Shown piece by piece: positions 8,210 to 18,700 of a stretch of DNA of 64,000 nucleotides (positions are counted from its first letter, which is position 1; every line of letters begins with the position of its first letter). Location of the stretch: NCBI RefSeq assembly GCF_003545715.1, contig NZ_QVNU01000006.1:62001-126000 (forward strand), in the 5' to 3' direction. A model generated the notes under the pieces. It searched no databases. It saw nothing but the letters and a program-made list of their open reading frames with translations, and was not told where the DNA came from. Source of the stretch: Taibaiella koreensis (GTDB taxonomy: Bacteria; Bacteroidota; Bacteroidia; Chitinophagales; Chitinophagaceae). Made by a program: the position numbers and the translations under genes.

Positions 8210-10183
8210 TTAGTCCGCCTTCACCAGCTTCTCTACTTTGAGCAAGCGGCCTTCTTTATCGCTCAGCCGAAGGAAGTAAATGCCGTTGTCCATACCTCTC
8301 AGGGATATGTCTTTTGCATCATCCTCTTTACTGATGATGCGACCATCTATGCCGGCAATCATCACCTTTATGGCAAAGGGTGCACGGATATGTACGATGT
8401 TTTTTGCAGGGTTGGGGAAAATGCTGACTAGCCGGGCTTTTGCGTTAAGGTCCTCGATACCGCTCCACGCTGCATCGAAGATGCCGGAAGTATCGTTGCA
8501 ACGACCTTTGGCCACGGCTACCTGGTACTGTCCGCCTTGTGTAATGGTATAGGTGCTGTTGGTCGCTCCGGGTACTTCATTGGCATTACGATACCATTGG
8601 TAGGTATCGAAGGGCTGTGTGGTGCTCAGGGTATTGTCGGTCCGCATAATAACGGCTTCCGGGTTACCAATAACGACTGCGAAAGTATCGACGCGATAGT
8701 GACAATAGTTGCCGTTGCGCACATAATATGTCCCCGAAGCGCTTACGGTACGCTGATCGCCCGTGCTACCATCGTCCCAGAGGAAATGATATGCTCCAGC
8801 AGGCCCTTGCAGCACAAAGGCATCCCCGGCAGGCTTACATACCATCGTATCATGACGGGCATAAACAGTATCTGTTATGGCAGGCTTGACAAAAATACCT
8901 CCCATGGTCTCGGTGCCACTGGAATAAGCAGGAAGTGCCACCGCCTTGCGATTGAAGCTACAACCCGCACCGGCGATATTGGGATGCTGAATACAGCCCA
9001 GGTAAGCCTGGAACGGTGCACCGAAATAGCTGCCCGGGCCGCTTGCCGGTGGATAAAAGTAGCCATCAACACCGGAGGTATCACCACCATACGAAGCGGG
9101 CAGGTAGATTTTACCATCGGGTCCCAGGCGCATCACATTGTTGTACGAGGAAATGGAATCGGAAAGCAATACACGTGAGTTTTTAATGGCCATTCCGCTT
9201 CCGAGCGCCGTATTGTACTGGAACAAGGAAGATTCTACATGCTGGTTATTAGGATTGGCCGGGCTCATACCGCCGGGATTGAGCAGCGAGAGATACAGCT
9301 TCTGGTTATCGGGCGAAAAGCAAAGGCTCATGCCAAAGGCAAAGCTCAACGTATCGATAACGACGGGATTGGTGATGGCAGCTGTGCTCCGGTTAAAATC
9401 GAAAAGCTCTACGATCGGTACCAATTCTCCGCCATTTTGACCAAAAGCCAGCTTTGTGCCACTATGCGATATAGCCATATTCCCGCCAAAGCTAAGGGGC
9501 CCCATAAAGCCAACGGCGCCATTGCCAACAGTTGAAGAAACCGGAGTTGTGTTGACACCGGCATTATTGATCTCAAACACTTTAAATTCGGTATTGTAGA
9601 GGTCATGGGTGATCAGCCAAACGTTGCAATCTGTACCTGGCACGGCCTTCATCGCCCCCGAAAGATTATCTTCCAGGAGCAGGTTCTTTTGACCGGCAAC
9701 CACATCGCCCAGACCATTGTTGAGGCTCATGTCCACAAGCGTGTACCGTAGCTCATAGGCATTGGTGGTTGCTCCGAGGAAGTCGATGCTGCCGCACATG
9801 TAGAAAATATAATATTGTTGCGGATTGGCGATCACAGGAACGATCAATGCAGCATCCATTGCATTGCCACCAGAAAGGCCGGTACCCGCCGGCATCAGGT
9901 GGTGTTCCTTATCCCATACGTTGTAGGCATCGGTATAGAACAGCAGGTTGCCGTCGGCATCAGCTACCGAAGCCGCGTTGATCGTCGACACGGGAGTCGC
10001 TCCGGAAGTGTACTGAAAACGCATAGCGGAAGTATCCGGCTCCGGATTGTTATTGTCGAAATGCAGACCGCCATACTGGTAAAATTTCCAGTGGCTGTTT
10101 TCTTTAAGCGTCCAGGCGGGTTGCTGGCCGCGGCTCTTTGTTACCAGGCAAAGCAATAGCAAGGCACATAGACATCTTTTCAT
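8210..10183 (-). CDS. Secreted T9SS type A sorting-domain protein with propeller-like N-terminal region
   Basis: This 657-residue exported protein starts with a clear signal peptide (MKRCLCALLLLCLVTKSRG). Residues 20-420 resemble a beta-propeller of WD40/PQQ-like blades, with phrases such as YYIFYMCG and KLYLSLLNPGG. A later part has an Ig-like segment with VCKPAGDAFVLQGPAGAY. The C-terminus carries a T9SS type A sorting domain: SIFPNPAKNIVHI, then GIYFLRL and a basic end. It should cross the outer membrane by T9SS. Another in-frame ATG at 10192 exists. The next gene is a related protein of the same design but with a type B sorting domain. Confidence 0.85.
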   Translation of the reverse strand: MKRCLCALLLLCLVTKSRGQQPAWTLKENSHWKFYQYGGLHFDNNNPEPDTSAMRFQYTSGATPVSTINAASVADADGNLLFYTDAYNVWDKEHHLMPAGTGLSGGNAMDAALIVPVIANPQQYYIFYMCGSIDFLGATTNAYELRYTLVDMSLNNGLGDVVAGQKNLLLEDNLSGAMKAVPGTDCNVWLITHDLYNTEFKVFEINNAGVNTTPVSSTVGNGAVGFMGPLSFGGNMAISHSGTKLAFGQNGGELVPIVELFDFNRSTAAITNPVVIDTLSFAFGMSLCFSPDNQKLYLSLLNPGGMSPANPNNQHVESSLFQYNTALGSGMAIKNSRVLLSDSISSYNNVMRLGPDGKIYLPASYGGDTSGVDGYFYPPASGPGSYFGAPFQAYLGCIQHPNIAGAGCSFNRKAVALPAYSSGTETMGGIFVKPAITDTVYARHDTMVCKPAGDAFVLQGPAGAYHFLWDDGSTGDQRTVSASGTYYVRNGNYCHYRVDTFAVVIGNPEAVIMRTDNTLSTTQPFDTYQWYRNANEVPGATNSTYTITQGGQYQVAVAKGRCNDTSGIFDAAWSGIEDLNAKARLVSIFPNPAKNIVHIRAPFAIKVMIAGIDGRIISKEDDAKDISLRGMDNGIYFLRLSDKEGRLLKVEKLVKAD

Positions 10184-10234
10184 CAATTGCATGTTAAACG
10201 GTTTTGGATATATAGAAAGCAGTTAAAAATCGGG

Positions 10235-12847
10235 TTAGCGGATCAGGGTTACATTACCTTCATAGACTTCCCGGTGCTCCTGATCGATCCAGGCAGTAAT
10301 GCGGTAGAGGTATACGCCCCCGGGTTGCGCTTTACCATTGAAACGCCCGTCCCATCCCCGCCCATCCGTACGCGTGGTCTCAAACACCACCTGCCCCCAG
10401 CGATTGAGCACCTGCATGAAGAATCCGCTGAGCTTACGGGAAAGGATCTGCCGCGGGAAGAAATAATCGTTGCTACCATCTCCGTTGGGCGTAAAGGCAT
10501 TGGGTATATCGATATAGCAATCTTTACCTACCACAATCGACTCCGATGCCGTACAACTATGTGTGTTGGTGATACTAAGACTGTACCTCCCTTCATGACG
10601 GACAACGATAGTGGCAATGGTTTCACCGGTGCTCCACCGGTAAACAACGCCGTCTGCGGGAGCAGTCCGCGCGGATAAGGACAAGGGTTGGCCATGCAGG
10701 CATAATATACTGTCTGGCCCCAGGTCGACCATGGGCAAAGGATATACGATTATCGTATCGTAAAATATACGTTGAGGGCATACGCGGAATACGGCTGCCA
10801 TCGATAGGGGCATCGTACCGGGTATATCGTACGCATGCTGCAGCGGCTCCATTCCCGTAGCAAGCCCGTAGCCATCGCCCAATTGCCAATGCAACCGGGT
10901 TACCGTGCTGTCGTACCCCGGCTCCAGCATTAAGAATTCTCCGGTACAAAGGCTATCCCTGTCCCTGGTAAAACCAAGTCCTGCTGCCGGCGCATCTACG
11001 GTAATGCGACGGGCGATAGTATCCCGGCATAACGCCCCGCTACCACTAAGCCTGACCATAAAGCTTCCCGGTTGTGTATACAGGTGCACAGGTTCTCTTA
11101 GTATACTCGTATTGCCTTCGCCAAACTGCCAACGGAAGTCGGTATAGTAAGCATCCGATGTATTTTGAAAGACAATATCCGTTCCCAGGCAAACCAGGGT
11201 ATCCGACACAAAGGAAACATGATGCTCTTCATCGGGTATATACACATGTAACAGTGTATCGCAATGGGGTGTGTGCACCTGAAGGGTATAATTCCCGGCC
11301 GGCACATGCGATAAGGTATCTGTACGCGATAAGGTATCACCGGATGCATTGCGCCAGGTATAATCGTACTGTACGGTATCACCGTTATACGTCAGTGCCA
11401 GGGCGCTGCCCGCCGCCATTCCCTTGCAGCTGTTGTTGACGATTAGCTGTGGGCGGGCTCCATAAGGAAAGCTAAGACGGAACGTGTCGGTATGGAACAC
11501 GCAGGGCGGTGTATGATACCGCACCCAATATAAACCCGGTGCGGTTACTGTAAGTTTCCGGTCAGCGCTGCCGGTATTCCATTCATAGCTCCAGCCAGAG
11601 GTGTCCATGGCACTAAGTGTGTAGTCTGCCGCAAAGCAGCCCGCAGCAGCGCCGGCGGCTGTGTATAGGGTATCCCTCGTAAAAACGGGTGTCATATTAT
11701 GCAGACCGAAGCTCATCGAGGTACCCTGTAGCAACGTCAGTCCATCTACAATTACCTCACAAGCCGCTCCGGACAGATCAGGTTGCCTGATAAAAGACAC
11801 TTTATCGCCCGCCGTAGCCGAATGCTGAAAATAGATACGCCCATCCGGACCACATTGAAGGCTGGTATTCCGCCCGTTGCTGCTAACTTGTACCCTGGTA
11901 GTAGCCGGCGCCGGTGCTGTGATGTCAAACTGGTAGATATCCTGAAAGGAGCTGCCGTACAGCTTTTTGCTATCCGGTGAAAAACAAGCGCCGTAATAGC
12001 CCAGCTGCGGTTCGAGTTGAATGGCATCGTAAACCATGCCGGTAGCGGCATTGAACCGCGCCAGCTCCAATCCATTGTTGCCTCCGAAAAGTGCCTGCTC
12101 CGAAGCGGCGATATGTTTGCGGTCAGGCGAAACGGCAAGATAGCCGAAGGAAAGATTCTTAGCGGTAGCTGCATTGGAAATAACCGGCGTGGTGTTGAGT
12201 CCGGCCGACGTCAGCTCAAAAGCTTTATAACGCGCCATACCTTTTACACAAGTCAGTATCCAAATATTGCAGCGGTCGCCCACAATACCGATCATCTTTT
12301 CTGTAAGCCCCGAATCAACAAAGATGCTTTTGCTTCCGGCCACTACATCACCCATACCGCCATTCAATGTCATATCAACAATACTATAAAAGAGCTTTCC
12401 CCTTATGGCAACCGCCTGATCAACTGCTGTAAGCGAAAAAATATAGTATTTGTGACTACTGTCGGGCATAGGAACGATCAATGCACCTTGACTTGTGCTA
12501 TTGGTGCTTCCCGGCCCCAGGCCCGTAAGATCCGCGCCATTACTCATTAGTACGCCGGTACGGTCCCACACCTGCGAGCCATCGGTGTACAGTTGCAGGA
12601 TACCGGTGCTGCTGCACACCGAAGCGCTGGCTTCCAGGGTACCGGAGGGGTCTACCGCATCGATGCCTGTACGCATGGCCACCGGTACACCGGAACTGAA
12701 GTTCAAACCGGCATTATGCCCAAAGCACCAGATCCGGTTTGCTGCAGCATTGTATTGCGCATGAGTGGTCACGACGGCAAATAATGACAGCAGTGTAATC
12801 ATTACAAAGCAAGCCAGGCTTTGCATACGGAAAGAGAAAGAGATCAT
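10235..12847 (-). CDS. Secreted T9SS type B (gliding-motility C-terminal) protein with PKD domain
   Basis: This 870-residue exported protein has a signal peptide ending in THAQ. Its first 400 residues match the neighbour at 8210 in layout (IWCFGHNAGLNF, SHKYYIFSLT, DMTLNGGMGDVVAGSK), so the two are tandem relatives. A PKD-like domain follows (DFRWQFGEGNTSILREPVH) with Ig-like stretches. The end is a gliding-motility-associated C-terminal domain (IPNAFTPNGDGSNDYF, then NRWGQVVFET and GVYLYRI), the type B T9SS signal. The ATG at 12847 is chosen since the signal peptide begins close after it; a start at 12919 would add about 24 basic residues. It is separated from the next gene by 51 bp. Confidence 0.85.
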   Translation of the reverse strand: MISFSFRMQSLACFVMITLLSLFAVVTTHAQYNAAANRIWCFGHNAGLNFSSGVPVAMRTGIDAVDPSGTLEASASVCSSTGILQLYTDGSQVWDRTGVLMSNGADLTGLGPGSTNSTSQGALIVPMPDSSHKYYIFSLTAVDQAVAIRGKLFYSIVDMTLNGGMGDVVAGSKSIFVDSGLTEKMIGIVGDRCNIWILTCVKGMARYKAFELTSAGLNTTPVISNAATAKNLSFGYLAVSPDRKHIAASEQALFGGNNGLELARFNAATGMVYDAIQLEPQLGYYGACFSPDSKKLYGSSFQDIYQFDITAPAPATTRVQVSSNGRNTSLQCGPDGRIYFQHSATAGDKVSFIRQPDLSGAACEVIVDGLTLLQGTSMSFGLHNMTPVFTRDTLYTAAGAAAGCFAADYTLSAMDTSGWSYEWNTGSADRKLTVTAPGLYWVRYHTPPCVFHTDTFRLSFPYGARPQLIVNNSCKGMAAGSALALTYNGDTVQYDYTWRNASGDTLSRTDTLSHVPAGNYTLQVHTPHCDTLLHVYIPDEEHHVSFVSDTLVCLGTDIVFQNTSDAYYTDFRWQFGEGNTSILREPVHLYTQPGSFMVRLSGSGALCRDTIARRITVDAPAAGLGFTRDRDSLCTGEFLMLEPGYDSTVTRLHWQLGDGYGLATGMEPLQHAYDIPGTMPLSMAAVFRVCPQRIFYDTIIVYPLPMVDLGPDSILCLHGQPLSLSARTAPADGVVYRWSTGETIATIVVRHEGRYSLSITNTHSCTASESIVVGKDCYIDIPNAFTPNGDGSNDYFFPRQILSRKLSGFFMQVLNRWGQVVFETTRTDGRGWDGRFNGKAQPGGVYLYRITAWIDQEHREVYEGNVTLIR

Positions 12848-13015
12848 GGTTCGTTTATGTTTACCGTACTGTGACGGGCGCCTCGCCACAGACAAGCGAT
12901 ATTGCGGGTATTGGTCCAACCTTTTTCCAGGCTGCTTTCAAAATTAGAAGGGTCGCTTCCGGCAAAAAAGAGTAAAAACACTCATTTGACGGAAAGCCGT
13001 TTTAAAAAGAAAAAT

Positions 13016-13023
13016 TACTTTTG
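13016..13023 (+). promoter_or_regulatory. Candidate -7 box of the sensor kinase operon
   Basis: TACTTTTG fits the Bacteroidota -7 consensus TAnnTTTG and lies 30 bp before the ATG at 13054. A TTTG at 12985-12988 is too far (27 bp) for the usual -33 spacing, so only the -7 half is supported. Confidence 0.35.
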
Positions 13024-13053
13024 ATCCAACTGCCTGACCAGAAAAGACCAACC

Positions 13054-14991
13054 ATGTTCCTAAAAAGAAGATACCTGCTTTGCTTTGCACTGTTATGCGC
13101 ACTACAGCTCCGATTGCCGCTTGCAGCCCAGGAGCAAGCCGCCGGATTGAGCACAGTAGCGGATACGCTTCGTGCCAGAAAATTGATGCAGGCAGCAGGA
13201 AAGGCAAGGGCTTTGCAGCCGGATAGCGCCATATCCTTGCTGCAGGAATCTTTGCAGATCAGCCGTATGCTTGGTCATGAGGACGGCATAGCCAGCGCGC
13301 TGTTGAGCATGGCTTTCTGCTACCAGGACAAAGGTGACTATGATAAAACGCAAAAGCTGTTGCAACTTGCGTATCCGCACTGCCTACGCATATCGGAGCA
13401 CAATAAGCGGATACTCCCCGCCCTGTATAATGGTTGGGGCGGTACCTACAACCTGATGGGCAATAACGACAGCGCTATCCACTTCTTTTATAAAGCCCTC
13501 ACCGAAATCACGCAAAACGGAAGCAAGGATAGCATAATCCTGGCACAGGTATATGACAACCTGGGTGTCGCCTGGATGCAGAAAGGTGCTCTGAGCAAGA
13601 GCATTGGCTATATGCAGCAGGCCGAAAACATTGCTGTACGCATACACGACGCTACGGTGCTGCCTGACATCTATATCAACAAAGGCCTTGCCTGGGCGGC
13701 ATCGAAGGATAGTGCCAGGGCAATGCAATACCTGGGCAAGGCACGTTTGGTATTGCTGAAACAACCTCAAAACCGGAGCATTAAATTTGTATACTATGCT
13801 ATGGGCAATGTGCAAAGCGATCTTAACAAAGCCATCCCTTATTACCGTTATGCGTTGGCTTACGACAGCACTTCAGGTTTTGCCGCAGGCATGTACCAGG
13901 CGATAGGAAGCGTGTATTACCGGCTGGGCGATCTACGCGCCGCAGCTCCCTACTATCTGAAGGCACAGCAGGTGTGCACCACTAAGGGGCTGGTCATGCA
14001 TCGTATAGCCAATTATTCGGCACTTTCTGCTATATACGGACAATTGGGGCAGTACGAACAGGCCTATCGCTACCAAGTGGCCTATGCCGACCTTAACGAC
14101 AGCCTGCAGGATGTGGCTAAAGCCAGGGAGATAGCCGGGTTGGAGCTTAAATACAGGACTGCGGAGAAAGATAAGGAGCTGGCGCAAAACAAAGCCCTGC
14201 TCTACCGGCTGCAACGGGGTATCATACTGGGCACCGCGACCGGATTGTTGCTGTTGGGTGTGGCAGCCGGCTTCTGGCGCAGCATACGGCTAAAGCAAAA
14301 GCTACAGGCCGCACAGATCCGTGATCTGCAGCAGCAGCAAAAAATAGAACAATTGCACGCCAAAATGCAGGGCGAGGAAGAAGAACGTAGTCGCATCGCC
14401 AGGGAGCTGCACGATGGCGTTAATGTCTTGCTCTCTGCCACTAAAATGAACTATGCTGCGCTAGGCAAAGAGCACAAAGGCCTGCCCGACACAAAAACCT
14501 ATGGTGAGATCATGTCGCTGCTGAACCATATGGGCCTGGAACTGCGCACGATCACCTACAAGCTGGTACCGGAGCTGCTGATCCAGCAAAGCCTGCCCGA
14601 TGCCATTGAGACTTTCTGCGAACTGATTCAGAAGAGCAATCGCTTACATATTGAGCTGCAAACTTTCGGCTCTTTTACCGCATTGAAGCCGGAATTTTGC
14701 TTTGCCGTATATCGCGTTGTACAAGAGCTGGTGCACAATATTGTCAAACATTCGGGGGCCACACAAGTGCTCATCGCCCTACTCTACCAGGACGATCTGC
14801 TGCAGCTTACGGTAGAGGATAATGGTAACGGCTTCGATACAAGTAAAACAATGAAGGGCCTTGGGCTCGAAAGTATCCGCAGCAGGGTAAAAGACCTTGG
14901 TGGCCACATTAGCTTCAATTCCCGCTCTGGTGAAGGAACCAGTGTAGAATTGGAAGTATCCACGCTTTCCTGTGCGCAGCCTGCCCGCTAA
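13054..14991 (+). CDS. TPR-containing sensor histidine kinase (NarX/HisKA_3 type)
   Basis: This 645-residue kinase has a signal/anchor helix, then a tetratricopeptide-repeat sensor region (about residues 40-370, with repeated A/Y/G spacing such as LYNGWGGTYNLMGNNDSAI). One membrane segment follows near residue 390, then a coiled coil. The HisKA_3 phosphoacceptor helix is EEERSRIARELHDG with His453. The ATPase domain has QELVHNIVKHSGA (N box) and VEDNGNGFD (G1 box). The ATG at 13054 is better than the upstream TTG at 13021, which overlaps the promoter. The response regulator gene starts 10 bp after the stop, so they form a two-component pair. Confidence 0.93.
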   Translation: MFLKRRYLLCFALLCALQLRLPLAAQEQAAGLSTVADTLRARKLMQAAGKARALQPDSAISLLQESLQISRMLGHEDGIASALLSMAFCYQDKGDYDKTQKLLQLAYPHCLRISEHNKRILPALYNGWGGTYNLMGNNDSAIHFFYKALTEITQNGSKDSIILAQVYDNLGVAWMQKGALSKSIGYMQQAENIAVRIHDATVLPDIYINKGLAWAASKDSARAMQYLGKARLVLLKQPQNRSIKFVYYAMGNVQSDLNKAIPYYRYALAYDSTSGFAAGMYQAIGSVYYRLGDLRAAAPYYLKAQQVCTTKGLVMHRIANYSALSAIYGQLGQYEQAYRYQVAYADLNDSLQDVAKAREIAGLELKYRTAEKDKELAQNKALLYRLQRGIILGTATGLLLLGVAAGFWRSIRLKQKLQAAQIRDLQQQQKIEQLHAKMQGEEEERSRIARELHDGVNVLLSATKMNYAALGKEHKGLPDTKTYGEIMSLLNHMGLELRTITYKLVPELLIQQSLPDAIETFCELIQKSNRLHIELQTFGSFTALKPEFCFAVYRVVQELVHNIVKHSGATQVLIALLYQDDLLQLTVEDNGNGFDTSKTMKGLGLESIRSRVKDLGGHISFNSRSGEGTSVELEVSTLSCAQPAR

Positions 14992-15001
14992 ACCAAGCGA
15001 T

Positions 15002-15625
15002 ATGAGTATCAAGATCACTATAATAGACGACCATCCCCTGCTGATCAAAGGACTGCAAAGCATGCTTGGCCATCACCCCGACATCGAGATTATCGGCGCA
15101 TACCAGGAGGCGAACAGCCTGCTGAAAGCATTGCAGTCGAAGCAACCCGATGTGTTGCTCCTGGATATACAAATGCAAGGGCAGATGGGCGATGAGCTGG
15201 CGCCGGTGCTGCACCGGCTATACCCCGAGGTGATGGTACTGGTGCTCACCAACCTCGAACACCGCTATTACATTAAATCGATGCTGCAGCACGGAATCAA
15301 GGGTTATGTGCTTAAGAGCAGCGATGAGCAGGTATTGCTGGAAGCCATACGTACCGTGGCCCGTGGTACAGAATACTTTGATCCTGCTATCCGCCGGCAG
15401 GTATTGCAGGAACGGCAAAGCCGCACTTTATCACCATCGCTAACCCGCCGGGAAAAAGAGATCCTGAAAATGCTGACGCACAATTGTAGCAGCCAGGAGA
15501 TCGCAGATCATCTCTGCCTCAGCAAACGTACGGTAGAGAACCATCGGACCCACCTGCTGCAAAAGCTGGATGTCAAGAACTCGGCCAGCCTGATCCGAAA
15601 AGCGATGGAGCTGGGCCTGATCTGA
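15002..15625 (+). CDS. NarL/FixJ-type response regulator
   Basis: This 207-residue regulator has a receiver domain (IIDDHPLLIKGL at the start, phospho-acceptor Asp55 in LLLDIQMQG, conserved Lys in KGYVLKSSD) and a LuxR-type DNA-binding helix-turn-helix (SLTRREKEILKMLTHN, then CLSKRTVENHRTHL). It is the partner of the TPR kinase gene 10 bp upstream. The ATG at 15002 begins the canonical fold; an earlier in-frame ATG at 14972 lies inside the kinase gene and would add unlikely residues. Targets are unknown; the T9SS beta-helix gene follows 119 bp downstream. Confidence 0.93.
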   Translation: MSIKITIIDDHPLLIKGLQSMLGHHPDIEIIGAYQEANSLLKALQSKQPDVLLLDIQMQGQMGDELAPVLHRLYPEVMVLVLTNLEHRYYIKSMLQHGIKGYVLKSSDEQVLLEAIRTVARGTEYFDPAIRRQVLQERQSRTLSPSLTRREKEILKMLTHNCSSQEIADHLCLSKRTVENHRTHLLQKLDVKNSASLIRKAMELGLI

Positions 15626-15691
15626 TATTGTTCAGCTGGTTCCCGGTGAAATAGTAAAATATATGGATAAGATACGCATTACATTTGTTCA

Positions 15692-15721
15692 TTGGATTGC
15701 ATGTAATAAAATCTATCTTCG
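15692..15721 (+). promoter_or_regulatory. Candidate promoter of the beta-helix gene
   Basis: TTG at 15692-15694 and TATCTTCG at 15714-15721 are 19 bp apart, near the Bacteroidota spacing (-33 TTG, -7 TAnnTTTG with one mismatch). The start codon is 23 bp further. Confidence 0.3.
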
Positions 15722-15744
15722 TATAACTATCCCCGGACCAACCC

Positions 15745-18700
15745 ATGAAAAGAATCCATCACCTGGCGCTCATCTTCTTGTGCCTTTGCCCTTCCCTAAG
15801 CCGGGCGGCGATCATTTATGTCGACAGCGCACATGCCGGCGGTACTCAGACAGGCGCCTCCTGGGCTACAGCCTTTCAGCACTTTCAAAGCGGTATCGAT
15901 GCCGCGCAAAGCGGCGATAGCGTATGGGTGGCCCAGGGAACTTATCAGCCTCCCCCCGGGGCATCCTTTCAGATGAAAGAAGGTGTAAAGATCCTCGGAG
16001 GCTTTTTAAACACCGATACAGCTGCGACGCAACGCGACTTCCAGGGCAACCTTACTGTACTTAAGGGGAACGGGAACAGCGTTATCCGGAACGATGCGAC
16101 AGGATTAACTGCCGCCGCATTACTGGATGGCTTTACCATCTCAGGAGGCAATGCCGGCCAAGGCGGCGGGATCTATAACAATTATGCGTCGCCACGTATC
16201 AGCAACTGTGTTATTAAAGACAATGCCGCTCTTAGCGGCGCCGGGTTATACAACCGGGGAAAACTGGATATCCGGCACACAACCATTATCGGAAATATCG
16301 CTATAAATAGTACCGGCTACAGCACCCAGGGCGGTGGCATTTACAATATCGGCAGCGCCGGCGACACCCTCCTGCACTGCATCATCAGGAACAATATCGC
16401 CAGCACCGGATGTGGTATCTATAACGACAGTAGCAGCTTATACATGGACTATTGCCTTGTCGACTCTAATCAAAGCAGTGACGCTAATTTGTATGCCAGT
16501 GGCTATGGCGGCGGAATATGCAACCAATTTGCAGTATCGTTGCTGATCAGGCATTCGCGTATTATCGCCAACCATATAGCCGCATACAACAACATTTATG
16601 CCTATGGCGGTGGCCTACTGCACTGGGGGCAGACACTCACGATCGACAGCTGTATCATCGGCGGCAATAAGGCTACCGCAAGCCAGCCCTACGGCGGCGG
16701 GATCGCCATAACCGGGTACGGCCCAGTCAACATTACCCATTCTACCTTTAGCGGTAATATGGCTGAGGGCGCCAATGCCTTCGGTGGCGGGATATATAAC
16801 TGGAGCGCCGCTACTATCACCATTAGCGACTGTGATATTACGGACAACATGGGCTATACCGACGCTGTTTACCGTTGCTATGGCGGCGGCTTTTACAATG
16901 CCGGAATTGCTCCGGTCAGCCTCAACCGGTGCAGGATTGCCCGGAACACCGCATATTCCAGCTACCAGACGGAGTGTAAAGGCGGCGGCATATATAATGC
17001 CGGAGAAGCCTTGTTTGGGATCAACGATTGCAGCATTACCGATAATAAGATCAGCACCTATCACTTTAACAGTTACGGTGGCGGCATCTACAACGATGCT
17101 ACCGCGCCGATGCAGATCAGCCATTCCCTTATCAGCCGTAATATCGCCGAATGCACCCCACTCATATTCTACCGTGCTCTTGGCGGCGGCATCTATCATT
17201 CCGGCGATAGCCTGGAGCTCGCCTATTGTACCATACGGGACAATAAAGCATTGAACGCCGGTGGTGGCATATACATTGAAGGAAGTACAACCGTTTCAAC
17301 CATCAGCAACAGCATTTTTACCGCCGACTCTGCGAAGAATGGCGCGGCTATTTATTGCCAGGGTGCTGCTCCTATAATAGCCGGTGCACTCCTGTACCGC
17401 AATGTCGCCGACTCTTTTGGCGCCGCTTGCTACAATAGTTCCTCCTCGCCCAGGATCAGCAATAGCACTATAGTCTGCAACAGAGCCCCCGGGAGCGCCA
17501 TCTATAATACAGCCAATTCAGCGCCCATGCTCGTCAACACGATCGTATGGGCCAATAGCGGCGGCATGCTGAGTAGCGGCGCTTCTACACCCCAGGTTAC
17601 CTATAGCCTGGTACAAGGCATTAACGGGAGCATCCCCGAACACAATATAGACGGCAATACAGACCCTTTGTTTGCCGATACAACCGCTGCCGATTTCAGC
17701 CTGCGCTTCAATAGCCCTTGTATCGACAATGGGCATAACATAAATGTCCCGGTGACACTCACCAATGATCTGGCAGGAAACAACAGGATAGAAAACAGCA
17801 TCGTCGACAGGGGAGCATACGAATACCGGTTTGCCATCAATCTCGGCAATGATACTACGATTTGCCCGGGCGACAGCTTCATGTTGGATGCCCGTAATCC
17901 CGGCGCCGCCTGCCTATGGAATACAGGCGATACAACACGATCGATCCGCATCAGCGATACCGGCTATTACAGCGTATCGGTAAGCAATAGCTTCGGCACG
18001 ATCACGGACACCATACACATTGGCTTTAAGAACCCTCCCACTCCTGATCTGGGGAACGATACCATACGTTGCACCGGTGTGCTGCTCGATGCCGGGTATC
18101 CCGGATCGTCGTATCTGTGGAGCACCGGCGACACGACACAGCACATATCCGCTCTTACACCCGGTATCTATTCCGTAAAGGTCACCGGCATTAATTATTG
18201 CGTGGGTTACGATACCATCAATATCGGCTTATATCCTTTACCTCTTATCGACCTGGGCCCCGATACCGCTATTTGCAGGACAGATACATTGCTGCTGGAG
18301 GTACCTTATCCCGGCGCTACTTACCTGTGGAGCGATGGCTCCGTACAGCCCATGCTGAGGGTATACGCAAGCGGCATATACAGCGTGGCAGTTACCGATG
18401 GTAACCAATGTACCAGCTACGATACGCTTTCTGTAAGGGTAAAGGCCAGGCCGGTGGTTGATCTCGGCGACGACATTACCCTGGCTCAGGGCGCTAGCGC
18501 CGTCCTTAATGCCGGTAATCCAGGTTCAGGCTATTTATGGAATACGGCGGAGACAACCCAAACAATTACAGTAACGCAGGCGGGCACATACACGGTATGG
18601 GTTACCAATAGTGAAAACTGCCAGACTATGGATTCCGTTCATATCCTTTGGACCAACGCCATCAACAACAGGCAAGCGGGCGCAACGGCATGGCAGGTCT

